A stretch of 64,000 nt of DNA from Mesorhizobium sp. L-8-3 (GCF_016756615.1 NZ_AP023262.1:496001-560000); one strand, 5' to 3'. Shown: positions 1 through 10,231, numbered from the stretch's first letter. Made by a program: numbers and translations. The notes: generated by a model from the sequence alone, not told the origin.

Positions 1-1
1 G

Positions 2-1036
2 CCGGACGGGCTGGTGCGCTCCTTCTTCACCTCGGGCGGCTCCGACAGCGTCGAGACGGCGCTCCGGCTGGCCCGCCAGTACCACAAGATCCGCGGCGAG
101 CGGGACCGCACGAAATTCCTCAGCCTGAAGAAGGGCTATCACGGCACGCATTTCGGCGGCGCCTCGGTGAACGGCAACAGCAATTTCCGGCGCAACTACG
201 AGCCGCTTCTGCCCGGCTGCTTCCAGACAACGGCGCCCTATCTCTACCGCAACCCCTTCGGCGAAACCGATCCGGCGCGGCTCGCCCAGCTCTGCGCAGC
301 CGCACTCGAGGATGAAATCGCCTTCCAGGGCGCCGACACGATCGCAGCCTTCATCATGGAACCGGTGCTCGGCGCCGGCGGCGTCATCCCGCCGCATGAG
401 AGCTTCATGCCGCTGGTGCGCGAAATCTGCGACCGCCACGGCATATTGCTGATCGCCGACGAGGTGATCACCGCTTTCGGACGCACCGGCGCCTGGACGG
501 GCTCGCGGCTCTGGGGCGTCAAGCCCGATCTGATGTGCACCGCCAAGGCGATCACCAACGGCTATTTTCCCTTCGGCGCCGTGATGATCGGCGAGAAGGT
601 CACGGAAGCCTTCGAGACCAACAATGACTCCTTCGGCGCCATCGGCCATGGCTACACCTATTCGGCCCATCCGGTCGGCGCGGCGGCCGCGCTCGCCTGC
701 CTGCCCGAGATGGAGAAGGCGGGGCTTGCCGCGAATGCCGCGGCGCGTGGCGCGGAGCTGATCGCGGGCTGCGCGGCGCTGATGGAGCGGCACGAGAGCG
801 TCGGCGACGTGCGCGGCAAGGGGCTGATGGTCGCCATCGAACTCGTCGGTGACCGCAAGACCAAGAAGCCGATCGACAAGAAGCTGATCGGCAAGGTCTT
901 CGAGACGACTTATCGGCAGGGCGTGATGGTCCGGGTTTCCGGCAACACCATCATCCTGTCGCCGCCGCTGATCGTCACGGCCGCCGACGTCGGGACGATC
1001 GTCTCGGCGATCGACGCAGGGCTCTCGGCCATCTGA
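2..1036 (+). CDS. Class III aminotransferase (omega-transaminase type), 5' truncated
   Basis: The reading frame is open from the window edge, so the true start lies upstream and about 344 C-terminal residues are visible of a usual 440-460. It begins in the conserved GGSDSVETALRLAR segment that follows the PLP phosphate loop. The family Asp is in LLIADEVI and the PLP Schiff-base lysine is in TAKAITNGY. The large-domain pattern resembles beta-alanine/amine:pyruvate transaminases, which move an amino group from an amine or omega-amino acid to an alpha-keto acid in the cytoplasm. The substrate cannot be fixed from this fragment. An imperfect hairpin (1040-1046 with 1066-1072) follows the stop and may be a weak terminator. 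Confidence 0.9.
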   Translation, partial: PDGLVRSFFTSGGSDSVETALRLARQYHKIRGERDRTKFLSLKKGYHGTHFGGASVNGNSNFRRNYEPLLPGCFQTTAPYLYRNPFGETDPARLAQLCAAALEDEIAFQGADTIAAFIMEPVLGAGGVIPPHESFMPLVREICDRHGILLIADEVITAFGRTGAWTGSRLWGVKPDLMCTAKAITNGYFPFGAVMIGEKVTEAFETNNDSFGAIGHGYTYSAHPVGAAAALACLPEMEKAGLAANAAARGAELIAGCAALMERHESVGDVRGKGLMVAIELVGDRKTKKPIDKKLIGKVFETTYRQGVMVRVSGNTIILSPPLIVTAADVGTIVSAIDAGLSAI

Positions 1037-1155
1037 GATCCGTGCGACCGTCAAGATGACAGCGCCGCACGGGACCTTTCCGTGTTCCGGCGGATTCATC
1101 ATGGCTTAACGAAAAGCGTGGTAGGGTCCGGCGAGTCATTGGAGGGTGGGGTCCG

Positions 1156-1869
1156 ATGGGTTTGCCGTCGCCGGAACAGCTTGCGGAACTCAGCGGCAAG
1201 ATCGAGGAGCAGGGCCGACTGTGTCACGGCGTCTGGGGCAAGTTCTCCAGCGTGATGAAGTCGCTGATGCTGAAGCTCGGGCCGATGGCCGCCCAGACCG
1301 GCGTGACGAAGGCGGTTTCGGCGGTCGGCGTGACGAGCGGGCTGCAGATCGCGAGCGTCGGCGGGGTGGGGCTGACCCTGGCGCCGATCGGCGCCGCACT
1401 CTCACCCTGGATCGGTGCGGCGATGGTGGCGACCCAGGCGGGAAAGATCTTCGATCTCTACGATCTGCGCGACGATGCGCTGAAAAGCGCCAAGAGTCCT
1501 GTCCTTTACGGCTGCCATTGCGGCAAATGCGCCAAGAACATCCAATACATCATCGACAAGAAGGAACGGAACGTCGCGCTTGTGGCCGTCGGCGTCGGCA
1601 CGCTCGGAGTCTCGGCCATCCTCAAGGGGTTCCATTCGCTCGGGAAGAAGGTCTATTCCGCAGCCAAGGGTGAAACCCGCCCCAAGGAGCAGGTCAGCCG
1701 CGACCTCGTGGATTCGGCGCGCGGCGGCTGCACGGCAGCCATGGGCGTCGTCTTCCTGCTTTCGGGCTCCTGGAGCCTGACCGGTCCCCGCGACGCCGAG
1801 ACCATGGCCACGGCCGTGGCGATCATGACCTCGTCGGACGGCTGGGAGAAGCTGAAGAGCAACTGGTAG
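1156..1869 (+). CDS. Unknown protein with Gly/Ala-rich hydrophobic segments and a CHCxxC motif
   Basis: This 237-residue protein is not recognised. The ATG at 1156 has a strong purine-rich Shine-Dalgarno sequence (GGAGGGTGGGG at 1141-1151). Residues about 45-95 form a long Gly/Ala/Val stretch that could be one or two membrane-inserting helices, and residues 140-158 and 190-208 form further hydrophobic segments. Between them is a compact C120-H-C122-G-K-C125 motif of metal-binding appearance, with further Cys at 23 and 192. No signal peptide is obvious. It stands alone: the neighbour to the left is an aminotransferase and the LysR gene to the right converges on it. A competing reading in another frame (1146-1673) is Arg/Gly-rich and looks like a shadow. 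Confidence 0.7.
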   Translation: MGLPSPEQLAELSGKIEEQGRLCHGVWGKFSSVMKSLMLKLGPMAAQTGVTKAVSAVGVTSGLQIASVGGVGLTLAPIGAALSPWIGAAMVATQAGKIFDLYDLRDDALKSAKSPVLYGCHCGKCAKNIQYIIDKKERNVALVAVGVGTLGVSAILKGFHSLGKKVYSAAKGETRPKEQVSRDLVDSARGGCTAAMGVVFLLSGSWSLTGPRDAETMATAVAIMTSSDGWEKLKSNW

Positions 1870-1896
1870 CGTTGTCCGCGGCAACTGGCGCGCGCC

Positions 1897-2925
1897 CTAT
1901 CCGGGCATGTTCGCGCGCCTGACGATGAAATCGTGCAATATCTGGGCGGCCGGCGAGAGCGCCCGGTTGCGAAGCATGATCAGGCTGTAGGGCTGCACCT
2001 CGATATCGACGTCGACGGGCAGGATCTCGATCGCGCCGGCCAGGCCCTGCTCGGCGCGGATGAAGTCGGCCACTTCCGTGGCCACGGGCGCGATCGCGTC
2101 GGATTGCGCGACCATGACGAGCGTGAGCAGCAGCGAACTCGTATTGAGGACTTGATCGGGCAACGGCACATTGGCGGCGATGAGCAGCGCCTCGATCGTG
2201 CGCCGCAGCAGCGAGCCGCCCGGCTGGAAGACCCAGTCATAGGCAGTCAGCCGTTCGAGGGGTACCGGCGCACCCCCGCCGAGCAACGGGTGGCCGCGAC
2301 GCACGATCAGGCAGGCTTTCTCGATGCCGATCACCCGGCTCTCGAACAGCCGCGGATTGAGGTCGTCGGGGATGCGCCCGATGATGAAATCGTGCCGCGA
2401 CGCAAGCAGTTCCCGCGCCAGGACATTGCTGGTCTCGACCTGAATGTTGATCTCGATGCGCGGGTAGAGACTGCGCACGTCACGGATCGCCGGAACCGCC
2501 AGATCGATCGCCGGAGCAGTGACGGCGCCGACGAACACCGCACCGCCCCTGCCGCTCTTGAGATCGGCGATCTCGCGGTCGGCCTCGCGCATCTCGAGCA
2601 GGATTGCCCGGGCCCGCCGCGCCAACGCCTTGCCATAGGAGGTCAACGCGACGCCGCGCGGCAGGCGATCGCAGAGCTTGACGTCGAGGATCGCCTCCAT
2701 CTCGGCGATCATGCGTGAAGCCGCCGGCTGCGAGATGTTGAGCACATGCGCCGCCGCACTGACCCTTCCGTGGTCGTCGAGCGCCACGATCATGCGCATG
2801 TGGCTGAACTTCAATCCGCTGCGCAGCAGGCTTTCGCCGTCTTCCTGGGAGCTGGACGCGGGGCTCGGTTGTCTTTTCGGAATGGAGGCCTCCCCATGCG
2901 CCCGCCCGGCGGCGGCGAGACGCAT
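1897..2925 (-). CDS. gbpR: LysR-family regulator of the adjacent sugar operon (GbpR type)
   Basis: A LysR-type regulator of 342 residues. The winged HTH covers about residues 40-100 ([20 protein letters not shown] is the recognition region), followed by a substrate-binding domain with the usual effector-pocket pattern. It is transcribed divergently from chvE with a 220-bp gap. This is the arrangement known for GbpR of Agrobacterium, which controls chvE in response to sugars such as arabinose, galactose and fucose. The N-terminal extension of about 38 residues before the HTH is longer than usual and low in complexity, but there is no ATG between 2925 and the HTH, so a non-ATG start inside it is possible. 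Assignment rests on synteny plus the LysR fold. Confidence 0.82.
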   Translation of the reverse strand: MRLAAAGRAHGEASIPKRQPSPASSSQEDGESLLRSGLKFSHMRMIVALDDHGRVSAAAHVLNISQPAASRMIAEMEAILDVKLCDRLPRGVALTSYGKALARRARAILLEMREADREIADLKSGRGGAVFVGAVTAPAIDLAVPAIRDVRSLYPRIEINIQVETSNVLARELLASRHDFIIGRIPDDLNPRLFESRVIGIEKACLIVRRGHPLLGGGAPVPLERLTAYDWVFQPGGSLLRRTIEALLIAANVPLPDQVLNTSSLLLTLVMVAQSDAIAPVATEVADFIRAEQGLAGAIEILPVDVDIEVQPYSLIMLRNRALSPAAQILHDFIVRRANMPG

Positions 2926-3145
2926 GACATATCAGATCCGGTATGCGAAGCATCATAGATTGCATTTGACAGTTATATCAATCGCATCCAACGTCTCACC
3001 GTCATGGACCTCGGCGGTCATCGGCGGGATTGGTCGCGTGCCGGGGCCGTCCATGACACGGGAGGACTATTCGGACGGGCCGGGAATTTTGTCGGAAGCG
3101 TTTCGCGCCAGGGCCGCCGCGCACGATCAACCAGGGAGAGAGACA

Positions 3146-4213
3146 TTGAAATCACTCACATCATTCATCGCCGCGCTGGCGGTCGGCTTCGCGGCGATCG
3201 CCCTGCCGGCGAGCGCGCAGGACAAGGGCACCGTCGGCATCGCCATGCCGACCAAATCCTCGCTGCGCTGGATCAGCGACGGCAACGAACTGGTCAAGGC
3301 ACTGGAGGCGAAGGGTTACGCTGCCGACTTGCAATATGCCGAGGACGACATCCCCAACCAGCTCGCCCAGATCGAGAACATGGTGACCAAGGACGTCAAG
3401 GTGCTGGTCATCGCCTCGATCGACGGCACAACGCTCTCGGCCGTGCTGCAGCAGGCCGCCGACAAGGGCGTCAAGGTCGTGGCCTATGACCGCCTGATCC
3501 GCGACAGCCCGAATGTCGATTTCTACACCACCTTCGACAATTTCAAGGTCGGCGTGCTGCAGGCGGACTCGCTGCTGAAGGGCCTCGGCTACCCGGAGAA
3601 GCAGGGGCCGTTCAACATCGAGCTGTTCGGCGGTTCGCCCGACGACAACAACGCCTTCTTCTTCTACGACGGCGCCATGTCGGTGCTGCAGCCGCTCATC
3701 GACAAGGGCGTGCTGGTCGTGAAGTCGGGCCAGATGGGCATGGAGAAGGTCGGCACGCTGCGCTGGGACGGCGCGGTCGCACAGGCCCGCATGGACAACA
3801 TCCTGTCGGCAAACTACTCCGACGGCAGCCGCGTCGACGGCGTGCTCGCCCCTTATGACGGTCTCTCCCGCGGCATCATCTCCTCGCTGCGCGGCGTCGG
3901 CTACGGCACCGCCGACCAGCCCTGGCCGATCGTGACCGGCCAGGACGCGGAGGTTCCGTCGGTCAAGGCGATCATCGCCGGCGAGCAGTATTCGACCGTG
4001 TTCAAGGACACCCGCGAACTGGCCAAGGTGACCGCAAATCTCGTCGACGCCGTGCTCTCGGGCAAGGAGCCTGAGATCAACGACACCAAGACCTACGAAA
4101 ACGGGGTCAAGGTGGTTCCTTCCTACCTGCTCGTTCCCGTCTCGGTCGACAAGGCGAACTACGAGCCGATCGTCGTCGGCTCCGGCTACATCAAGGCCGA
4201 CGAGCTGAAGTGA
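3146..4213 (+). CDS. chvE: Periplasmic multiple-sugar-binding protein ChvE
   Basis: Substrate-binding protein of a CUT2-type sugar ABC importer, 355 residues, matching the usual ChvE length of about 354. A TTG start at 3146 is chosen because it follows a good Shine-Dalgarno sequence (AGGGAGAG, 3133-3140) and gives a clean signal peptide: Lys, a hydrophobic core, then LPASA before QDKG at about residue 24. The open frame extends upstream to 2678, but that part overlaps the regulator and is not convincing. The mature part starts with the typical [19 protein letters not shown] strand. In Agrobacterium the homologue binds arabinose, galactose and related sugars and also presents them to the VirA sensor. 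No vir genes are in this window, so the role here is most simply uptake and chemotaxis. Confidence 0.92.
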   Translation: MKSLTSFIAALAVGFAAIALPASAQDKGTVGIAMPTKSSLRWISDGNELVKALEAKGYAADLQYAEDDIPNQLAQIENMVTKDVKVLVIASIDGTTLSAVLQQAADKGVKVVAYDRLIRDSPNVDFYTTFDNFKVGVLQADSLLKGLGYPEKQGPFNIELFGGSPDDNNAFFFYDGAMSVLQPLIDKGVLVVKSGQMGMEKVGTLRWDGAVAQARMDNILSANYSDGSRVDGVLAPYDGLSRGIISSLRGVGYGTADQPWPIVTGQDAEVPSVKAIIAGEQYSTVFKDTRELAKVTANLVDAVLSGKEPEINDTKTYENGVKVVPSYLLVPVSVDKANYEPIVVGSGYIKADELK

Positions 4214-4308
4214 CATCTGTCTGGGCCGGAGGGTGCCTGCCCTTCGGCCCGCTTCCCTGGAAATCGGCGGCCTCGATGCCGCCTGTCCGAATTGGACAAG
4301 TACTGCGA

Positions 4309-5844
4309 ATGAGCCAGACCATCCTGGAAATGCGGGGCATCACCAAGACCTTCCCCGGCGTGAAGGCGCTCCAGGACGTGAACCTCACCGTGCGCGCCGC
4401 CGAGATCCACGCCATTGTCGGCGAGAACGGCGCCGGCAAGTCGACGCTGATGAAGGTGCTGAGCGGGGTCTATCCCTCCGGCTCCTATGCCGGCGAGATC
4501 ACGTTCATGGGCGAGCAATGCCGGTTCCACGGCATCCACGACAGCGAGCGGCGCGGCATCGTCATCATCCATCAGGAACTGGCGCTGGTGCCGCTGCTTT
4601 CGATCGCCGAGAACATCTTCCTCGGCAACGAACAAGCGCGCTTCGGCATCGTCGACTGGCACGCTGTGCGCGCCAGGGCCGCGGCGCTGCTGCGCAAGGT
4701 CGGGCTCGGCGAAGACCCCGATACGCTGGTCACCAATATCGGCGTCGGCAAGCAGCAGCTCGTCGAGATCGCCAAGGCGCTGTCGAAGGAGGTGAAGCTG
4801 CTCATCCTCGACGAGCCGACGGCGAGCCTGAGCGAGAAGGACAGCGAGGCGCTGCTCAAGCTGCTGATCGAGTTCAAGGGCCATGGCATCGCCTCGATCC
4901 TGATCTCCCACAAGCTCAACGAGGTGGGCAAGGTCGCCGACCGGATCACCATCCTGCGCGACGGACGCACGATCGAGACGCTGGACGGGGGGCAGATCGA
5001 CGAGGATCGCATCATCACCTCCATGGTCGGCCGGCCGCTGGAGGACCGCTACCCCAGACGTGTGCCGAAGATCGGCGAGACCATCTTCGAGGTAAGGAAC
5101 TGGGTCGTGCATCACCCGCTCCATCCGGAGCGGCGGGTGATCAAGGGCGTGGACATCAGCGTCGGCAAGGGCGAGGTGGTCGGCATCGCCGGGCTGATGG
5201 GTGCCGGGCGCACCGAATTCGCCATGAGCATCTTCGGCAGGAGCTACGGCACCGATATCAGCGGGGACGTCCTGCTGCACGGCCGGAAGGTCGACGTTTC
5301 CAGCGTCGGCAAGGCCGTCGCACACGGCATCGCCTATGCCACCGAGGACCGCAAGACCTATGGCCTCAACCTCATCGACCACATCAAGCACAACGTCACG
5401 ATCGCCAATCTGAAGGGCGTCTCGAATGCCGGCGTGATCGACGACATACGCGAGCTGAACGCCGCCAACGACTACCGCCGGAAGACCAATATCCGTTCCT
5501 CCAGCGTCTATCAGGTGACCGGCAATCTGTCGGGCGGCAACCAGCAGAAGGTCGTGCTGTCGAAGTGGCTGTTCGCCAATCCCGAGGTGCTGATCCTCGA
5601 CGAGCCGACGCGGGGCATCGATGTCGGCGCGAAATACGAGATCTACGGGATCATCAACCGGCTGGCCGAGGAAGGCAAAGGCATCCTGGTGATCTCGTCG
5701 GAGATGCCGGAACTGCTCGGCATCTGCGACCGCATCTATGTCATGAACGAGGGCCGCATCGTGGGCGAAATGGCCGCCGGCGACGCCTCGCAGGAGAAGA
5801 TCATGCGCGCCATCGTCCGCGCTGAGGGAAGAGCAGCATCATGA
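4309..5844 (+). CDS. gguA: Sugar ABC transporter ATP-binding protein GguA
   Basis: Double-ATPase subunit of a CUT2 (Rbs/Mgl/Xyl-type) importer, 511 residues. The first cassette has Walker [10 protein letters not shown] and Walker [13 protein letters not shown]; the second has the degenerate P-loop [10 protein letters not shown] typical of the C-terminal half, then [15 protein letters not shown] and [16 protein letters not shown] 4309 is chosen because the protein then begins with the family [18 protein letters not shown]. The frame is open upstream to 4210 and would overlap chvE by 4 bp, but those residues have no family look. The 95-bp gap after chvE is common in such operons, where the binding protein is made in excess. 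It overlaps gguB by ATGA. Confidence 0.93.
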   Translation: MSQTILEMRGITKTFPGVKALQDVNLTVRAAEIHAIVGENGAGKSTLMKVLSGVYPSGSYAGEITFMGEQCRFHGIHDSERRGIVIIHQELALVPLLSIAENIFLGNEQARFGIVDWHAVRARAAALLRKVGLGEDPDTLVTNIGVGKQQLVEIAKALSKEVKLLILDEPTASLSEKDSEALLKLLIEFKGHGIASILISHKLNEVGKVADRITILRDGRTIETLDGGQIDEDRIITSMVGRPLEDRYPRRVPKIGETIFEVRNWVVHHPLHPERRVIKGVDISVGKGEVVGIAGLMGAGRTEFAMSIFGRSYGTDISGDVLLHGRKVDVSSVGKAVAHGIAYATEDRKTYGLNLIDHIKHNVTIANLKGVSNAGVIDDIRELNAANDYRRKTNIRSSSVYQVTGNLSGGNQQKVVLSKWLFANPEVLILDEPTRGIDVGAKYEIYGIINRLAEEGKGILVISSEMPELLGICDRIYVMNEGRIVGEMAAGDASQEKIMRAIVRAEGRAAS

Positions 5845-7055
5845 GCACCGAAACGGCAGGAACCACGGTCAATCCGGCCAGGGCGACGGCCCAGGCCGCA
5901 CTCAAGGACAACCTCCGCGACTACGGCCTGGTGCTGGCCCTCATCGCCATCATGGTGTTCTTCCAGTTCACCACCAACGGCACGCTGTTCAAGCCGGTGA
6001 ACCTCACCAACCTGGTGCTGCAGAACTCCTACATCATCATCATGGCGCTCGGCATGCTGCTGGTGATCGTAGCCGGTCATATCGATCTCTCGGTCGGTTC
6101 CGTTGCGGGCTTCATCGGCGCGGTGGCCGCGGTGCTGATGGTGGAATACGGCGTCAATCCGATCCTGGCGGGGCTGATCTGCCTGATCGTCGGCGGCATC
6201 ATCGGCGCCTCGCAAGGCTACTGGATCGCCTATATGAAGATCCCGTCCTTCATCGTCACGCTGGCCGGCATGCTCGTCTTCAAGGGCCTGTCGCTCGCTT
6301 TGCTCGGCGGCAGGTCGGTCGGCCCCTTCCCGCGCGAATTCCAGCTGCTCAGCGCCGGCTTCATCCCCGACGTCATCGGACCGGTCACGATCGGCGCCAC
6401 CACCTTGCATTCGACCACGCTCGTCATCGGCATCGCGATCGTCGCGGCTATGCTCTATTTCAGCCTGAAGAGCCGCCGCAACCGGGAGAGACACGGCTAC
6501 GAAGCCGAACCCTTCGCGCTTTTCGTGATCAAGAACGTGTTCATCTCCGCGATCGTCCTGTTCCTGGTCTACATGATGGCTTCCTACAAGGGCCTGCCAA
6601 ACGTGCTGATCGTGATGGGCGTGCTGATCTCGCTCTTCGTCTTCATCACCAAGCGGATGACCTTCGGCCGCCGCATCTATGCGATGGGCGGCAACGTCAA
6701 GGCGGCCGCCCTTTCCGGCATCAAGACCGAGCGGCTGACCTTCTCCATCTTCGTCATCATGGGTATGTTGGCGGCGCTGGCCGGCCTCATCTTCGCGGCC
6801 CGGCTCAACACGGCCACACCCAAGGCCGGCCTCGGCTTCGAGCTCGATGTGATCGCGGCCGTCTTCATCGGCGGCGCGTCGGCCATGGGCGGCGTCGGGC
6901 AGGTCGCCGGGGCCGTGATCGGCGCCTTCATCATGGGCGTCATGAACAACGGCATGTCGATCATGGGCGTCAACATCGACTGGCAACAGGTGATCAAGGG
7001 GCTGGTGCTGCTCGGTGCCGTGGTCTTCGACGTCTACAACAAGAACAAGGCCTGA
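5841..7055 (+). CDS. gguB: Sugar ABC transporter permease GguB
   Basis: Inner-membrane permease of the ChvE-GguAB importer, 404 residues, with about ten hydrophobic segments and the CUT2/XylH signature [13 protein letters not shown] near residue 75 and the conserved [14 protein letters not shown] near residue 285. A hydrophilic insertion around residues 210-225 ([14 protein letters not shown]) is typical of the XylH/GguB subgroup. The start overlaps the gguA stop by four bases (ATGA), indicating translational coupling. With ChvE and GguA it should import pentoses and galactose-like sugars. Confidence 0.93.
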   Translation: MSTETAGTTVNPARATAQAALKDNLRDYGLVLALIAIMVFFQFTTNGTLFKPVNLTNLVLQNSYIIIMALGMLLVIVAGHIDLSVGSVAGFIGAVAAVLMVEYGVNPILAGLICLIVGGIIGASQGYWIAYMKIPSFIVTLAGMLVFKGLSLALLGGRSVGPFPREFQLLSAGFIPDVIGPVTIGATTLHSTTLVIGIAIVAAMLYFSLKSRRNRERHGYEAEPFALFVIKNVFISAIVLFLVYMMASYKGLPNVLIVMGVLISLFVFITKRMTFGRRIYAMGGNVKAAALSGIKTERLTFSIFVIMGMLAALAGLIFAARLNTATPKAGLGFELDVIAAVFIGGASAMGGVGQVAGAVIGAFIMGVMNNGMSIMGVNIDWQQVIKGLVLLGAVVFDVYNKNKA

Positions 7056-7104
7056 GGAGCCCGGGCGGCCGGCCGACGCAGGCTGCCAAATGCCAGGAGA
7101 CACC

Positions 7105-8091
7105 ATGCTAGTTTCACAGATTCTGGACGCCGGCGGCACGCTCCGCGTGGTCGTGCGGCGCGACGGCGTAGCGAGGATCGTCCGCGATGCGGCCAGCGTC
7201 CATGCGCTGGCGCTCGAGGCGGGACGCAGCGGCGGGAAGCTCGCCGCGCTGGTCGAGCGCAAGGGGCTCGGCGACAAGGTCGATCTCGAAGCGGCCTATG
7301 CCGAGGGTCGGCTCGTTTCACCGATCAGCCATGCCGACCCTGCGCATCTCCATCTCACCGGCACCGGCCTCACCCATCTCGGCTCGGCCGCGACGCGCGA
7401 CGCCATGCACAAGAAGCTCGCCGGCGAGGAACAGCTCACCGATTCCATGAAGATGTTCCGCATGGGGCTCGAAGGCGGCAAGCCGCCAACAGGCGAGACC
7501 GGCGTCCAGCCGGAATGGTTCTACAAGGGCAACGGCGTCACCGCGGTGGCGCCCGGCGCGCCGCTGGTCTCGCCCGATTTCGCCAGGGACGGCGGCGAGG
7601 AACCCGAGATCGCCGGCATCTATGTCATCGGCGACGACGGCACGCCCCTCCGCGTCGGTTTCGCGCTCGCCAACGAGTTCTCCGACCACGTGACCGAGCG
7701 GATGAACTATCTCTATCTGGCGCATTCGAAGCTGCGCAACGCCTCCTTCGGGCCGGAGATCCTGGTCGGCGACCTGCCGGCCGACATACGCGGCACGTCG
7801 CGCATCCTGCGCCGAGGCAAGACGCTGTGGGAGAAGCCGTTCCTCTCCGGTGAGGCGAACATGTCGCATACGATCGCCAACCTCGAGCACCACCACTTCA
7901 AATATCCGCTTTTCCGCCAGCCCGGCGACGTCCACGTCCATATGTTCGGCACGGCCACGCTGTCCTTCGCCGACGGCATCAGGGCGGAACCGGGCGACGT
8001 GTTCGAGATCTCCGCGCCGAATTTCGGCCTTCCGTTGCGGAACGTGCTTGATGTCGCGCCGGCAGCCGCGGCGCCGGTCACGGCACTTTGA
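7105..8091 (+). CDS. gguC: GguC / AraD1-family protein (fumarylacetoacetase-like fold)
   Basis: A 328-residue protein of the fumarylacetoacetate hydrolase superfamily as found at the end of gguABC loci. ATG 7105 is preceded by AGGAGA (7095-7100) and gives the natural start MLVSQILDAGG; an in-frame ATG at 7090 lies upstream of that ribosome-binding site. The usual superfamily acid cluster appears as PEIAGIYVIGDDG and the late EPGDVFEIS segment. Relatives named AraD1 are proposed to act on 2-keto-3-deoxy-L-arabonate in the non-phosphorylative arabinose route. That fits the dehydratase directly downstream, which would make this substrate. The enzymatic role is inferred from context. Confidence 0.85.
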   Translation: MLVSQILDAGGTLRVVVRRDGVARIVRDAASVHALALEAGRSGGKLAALVERKGLGDKVDLEAAYAEGRLVSPISHADPAHLHLTGTGLTHLGSAATRDAMHKKLAGEEQLTDSMKMFRMGLEGGKPPTGETGVQPEWFYKGNGVTAVAPGAPLVSPDFARDGGEEPEIAGIYVIGDDGTPLRVGFALANEFSDHVTERMNYLYLAHSKLRNASFGPEILVGDLPADIRGTSRILRRGKTLWEKPFLSGEANMSHTIANLEHHHFKYPLFRQPGDVHVHMFGTATLSFADGIRAEPGDVFEISAPNFGLPLRNVLDVAPAAAAPVTAL

Positions 8092-8102
8092 GGAGCGATG
8101 CG

Positions 8103-9845
8103 ATGACGTCCTGGAAGAAGGCGCCCTGGCCGCGCAAGCTGCGCTCGCAGGATTGGTTCGGCGGAACCGGCAAGAACGCGATCATGCATCGCTCCTGGAT
8201 GAAGAACCAGGGCCTGCCGGCCGATACGTTCGACGGGCGGCCGATCATCGGCATCTGCAACACCTGGTCGGAGCTGACGCCCTGCAATGCACATCTGCGT
8301 GATATCGCCGAGCGGGTGAAACGCGGCGTCTACGAGGCCGGCGGCTTCCCCGTCGAGTTCCCGGTGTTCTCCTGCGGCGAGAGCACGCTTCGCCCGACGG
8401 CGATGATGTTCCGCAACCTCGCGGCCATGGATGCCGAGGAGGCGATCCGCGCCAACCCTATCGACGGCGTGGTGCTGCTGACAGGTTGCGACAAGACGAC
8501 GCCATCGCTGATGATGGGGGCAGCGAGCGTCGACATCCCGGCGATCGTGGTCTCGGGCGGGCCGATGCTCAACGGCAAATGGCGCGGCCGGGATGTCGGA
8601 TCGGGCACGGCGATCTGGCAGTTCTCCGAAATGGTCAAGGCCGGCGAGATGACGCTGGAGGAGTTCATGGATGCCGAGCAGGGCATGGCCCGCTCGGCCG
8701 GCAGCTGCATGACCATGGGCACCGCCTCGACCATGGCCTCCATGGCCGAGGCGCTCGGCATGACGCTGCCGGGCAATGCGGCGATCCCGGCGGTGGATGC
8801 GCGCCGCCGCGTGCTTGCCCAGCTGTCCGGCCGGCGGATCGTCGACATGGTCAAGGACGACCTGAAGCCGTCAGACGTGCTGACCCGCGAGGCCTTCGAG
8901 AATGCTATCCGCGTCAACGGCGCCATCGGCGGATCGACCAATGCGGTGCTTCACCTACTGGCGCTCGCCGGGCGCGTCGGCGTGAAGCTCGAGCTCGACG
9001 ACTGGGACCGGCTCGGCCGCGACGTGCCGACCATCGTCAACCTGCAGCCTTCAGGTAGATATCTGATGGAGGAATTCTATTATGCCGGCGGACTGCCGGC
9101 GGTGATGCGCGCGGTGGGCGAGCTCGGCCTGCTCAACCGCGATGCGCTTGCCGTGTCGGGCGAGACGATCTGGGACGGCGTGAAGAACGCACCCAACCAC
9201 GATGCGGCGGTGATCCTGCCGCCGGAAAAGGCACTGACGCGCTCCGGCGGTATCGCCGTGCTGACCGGCAATCTGGCGCCCGCCGGCGCCGTGCTGAAAC
9301 CATCAGCGGCATCGGAGCACCTGCTCAGGCATCGCGGCCGCGCGGTCGTGTTCGACAGCATCGAGGACTATCATACCCGCATCAAGGACGAAGCGCTCGA
9401 CGTCGACGAGTCGTCGATCCTGGTGCTCAAATACTGCGGGCCCAAGGGTTATCCGGGGATGGCCGAGGTCGGCAATATGGGGCTGCCGCCCAAGCTGCTG
9501 AAGCGGGGCGTGCGCGACATGATCCGCATCTCCGACGCCAGAATGTCAGGCACGGCTTACGGAACCGTGATCCTGCATGCCGCGCCCGAGGCCGCGGCGG
9601 GCGGCCCGCTGGCGATCGTGCGCGACGGCGACATCATCGAGGTCGACGTGCCCAACCGGCGGCTGCATCTCGACCTGCCGATGGCCGAGATCGACGCTCG
9701 GCTTGCCGCCTGGACGCCGCCCCAGATGCCTTCGACAGGCTATGCCGGGCTGTATGTCGAGCGCGTCACGCAGGCCGACAAGGGCGCGGACTTCGACTTC
9801 CTCGTCGGGTCCCGCGGCTCTGAAGTGAAACGCGACTCGCACTGA
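8103..9845 (+). CDS. IlvD/Edd-family sugar-acid dehydratase, probably L-arabinonate dehydratase
   Basis: A 580-residue member of the dihydroxyacid/sugar-acid dehydratase family. The three cluster cysteines are visible at C61 (ELTPCNAH), C129 (LTGCDKTTPS, with K131) and C202 (GSCMTMGTAST), consistent with a [2Fe-2S]-Mg active site as in Rhizobium arabinonate dehydratase. ATG 8103 is preceded by AGGAG at 8091-8095, directly after the gguC stop. Placement after chvE-gguABC points to dehydration of L-arabinonate to 2-keto-3-deoxy-L-arabonate; D-xylonate or fuconate remain possible because this subfamily is promiscuous. It is the last gene of the operon. A short 6-3-6 inverted repeat (9844-9858) spans the stop codon. 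Confidence 0.88.
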   Translation: MTSWKKAPWPRKLRSQDWFGGTGKNAIMHRSWMKNQGLPADTFDGRPIIGICNTWSELTPCNAHLRDIAERVKRGVYEAGGFPVEFPVFSCGESTLRPTAMMFRNLAAMDAEEAIRANPIDGVVLLTGCDKTTPSLMMGAASVDIPAIVVSGGPMLNGKWRGRDVGSGTAIWQFSEMVKAGEMTLEEFMDAEQGMARSAGSCMTMGTASTMASMAEALGMTLPGNAAIPAVDARRRVLAQLSGRRIVDMVKDDLKPSDVLTREAFENAIRVNGAIGGSTNAVLHLLALAGRVGVKLELDDWDRLGRDVPTIVNLQPSGRYLMEEFYYAGGLPAVMRAVGELGLLNRDALAVSGETIWDGVKNAPNHDAAVILPPEKALTRSGGIAVLTGNLAPAGAVLKPSAASEHLLRHRGRAVVFDSIEDYHTRIKDEALDVDESSILVLKYCGPKGYPGMAEVGNMGLPPKLLKRGVRDMIRISDARMSGTAYGTVILHAAPEAAAGGPLAIVRDGDIIEVDVPNRRLHLDLPMAEIDARLAAWTPPQMPSTGYAGLYVERVTQADKGADFDFLVGSRGSEVKRDSH

Positions 9846-9954
9846 TGCCAACGGCATCTGAAGCATGTCCCCCAAAGGTGCGCGCGCATTCTTGCAGGTT
9901 GGATAAAGCGGTCGCGGCCGCTTGTCTTCTCCTCCACGGTCCGTCAGAGTTACC

Positions 9955-10231
9955 CTCCCGACCGACGCCAAGCTGATGAACCGCGCCCGCGAGCGGCCGG
10001 TCAAGCCGACCAGGGAGCACGGAGTCGTGCCGCGCCAGCCCTATGCCGGTCCGGCAGATCGCGCTGATCAACCTGCGGCGCCATGCCCACGCCAGGCAGT
10101 TCGAGCCAGCTTGAGCGCCTGCGCACATGCTGGGCGCCGTGATCCGCGGCATCACCCGCAAGCGTGCCGGGCGACCGAAGCTGGTCCAGGCCCTCGCCCC
10201 GCCTCTGCCGCTCGCCCGCCGCGTCCGGTAG
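9955..10231 (+). pseudogene. Decayed IS5-type transposase fragment
   Basis: Pieces of one transposase are readable in shifting frames: LPTDAKLMNRARER from 9955, then after a frame change QIALINLRRHAHARQFE from about 10056, then after a stop and another shift HMLGAVIRGITRK from about 10127, ending at TAG 10229-10231. Together they match the middle of IS5-group DDE transposases as I remember them (PTDAKLMNRARERLV, then QRYAHAKQFKRA, then LGRVIRDITRK). At least two frameshifts and an internal stop make it non-functional. The DDE motif region and terminal repeats are not visible. It fills most of the 530-bp gap between the sugar operon and the ArsR gene. Confidence 0.65.

Noticed and set aside
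1146..1673. Arg/Gly-rich 175-residue frame overlapping the CHCxxC gene.
   Set aside because: Composition is that of a frame-shifted shadow of a GC-rich gene; the 1156-1869 frame has the ribosome-binding site and balanced composition.
2678..3145. In-frame upstream extension of chvE to 2678.
   Set aside because: It overlaps the divergent regulator and has no family resemblance; the TTG at 3146 has a ribosome-binding site and begins a proper signal peptide.
4186..5391. Long minus-strand open frame opposite gguA.
   Set aside because: Asp/His/Val-rich antisense shadow of a strongly conserved ATPase; such frames occur opposite many genes here because of the high GC third positions.
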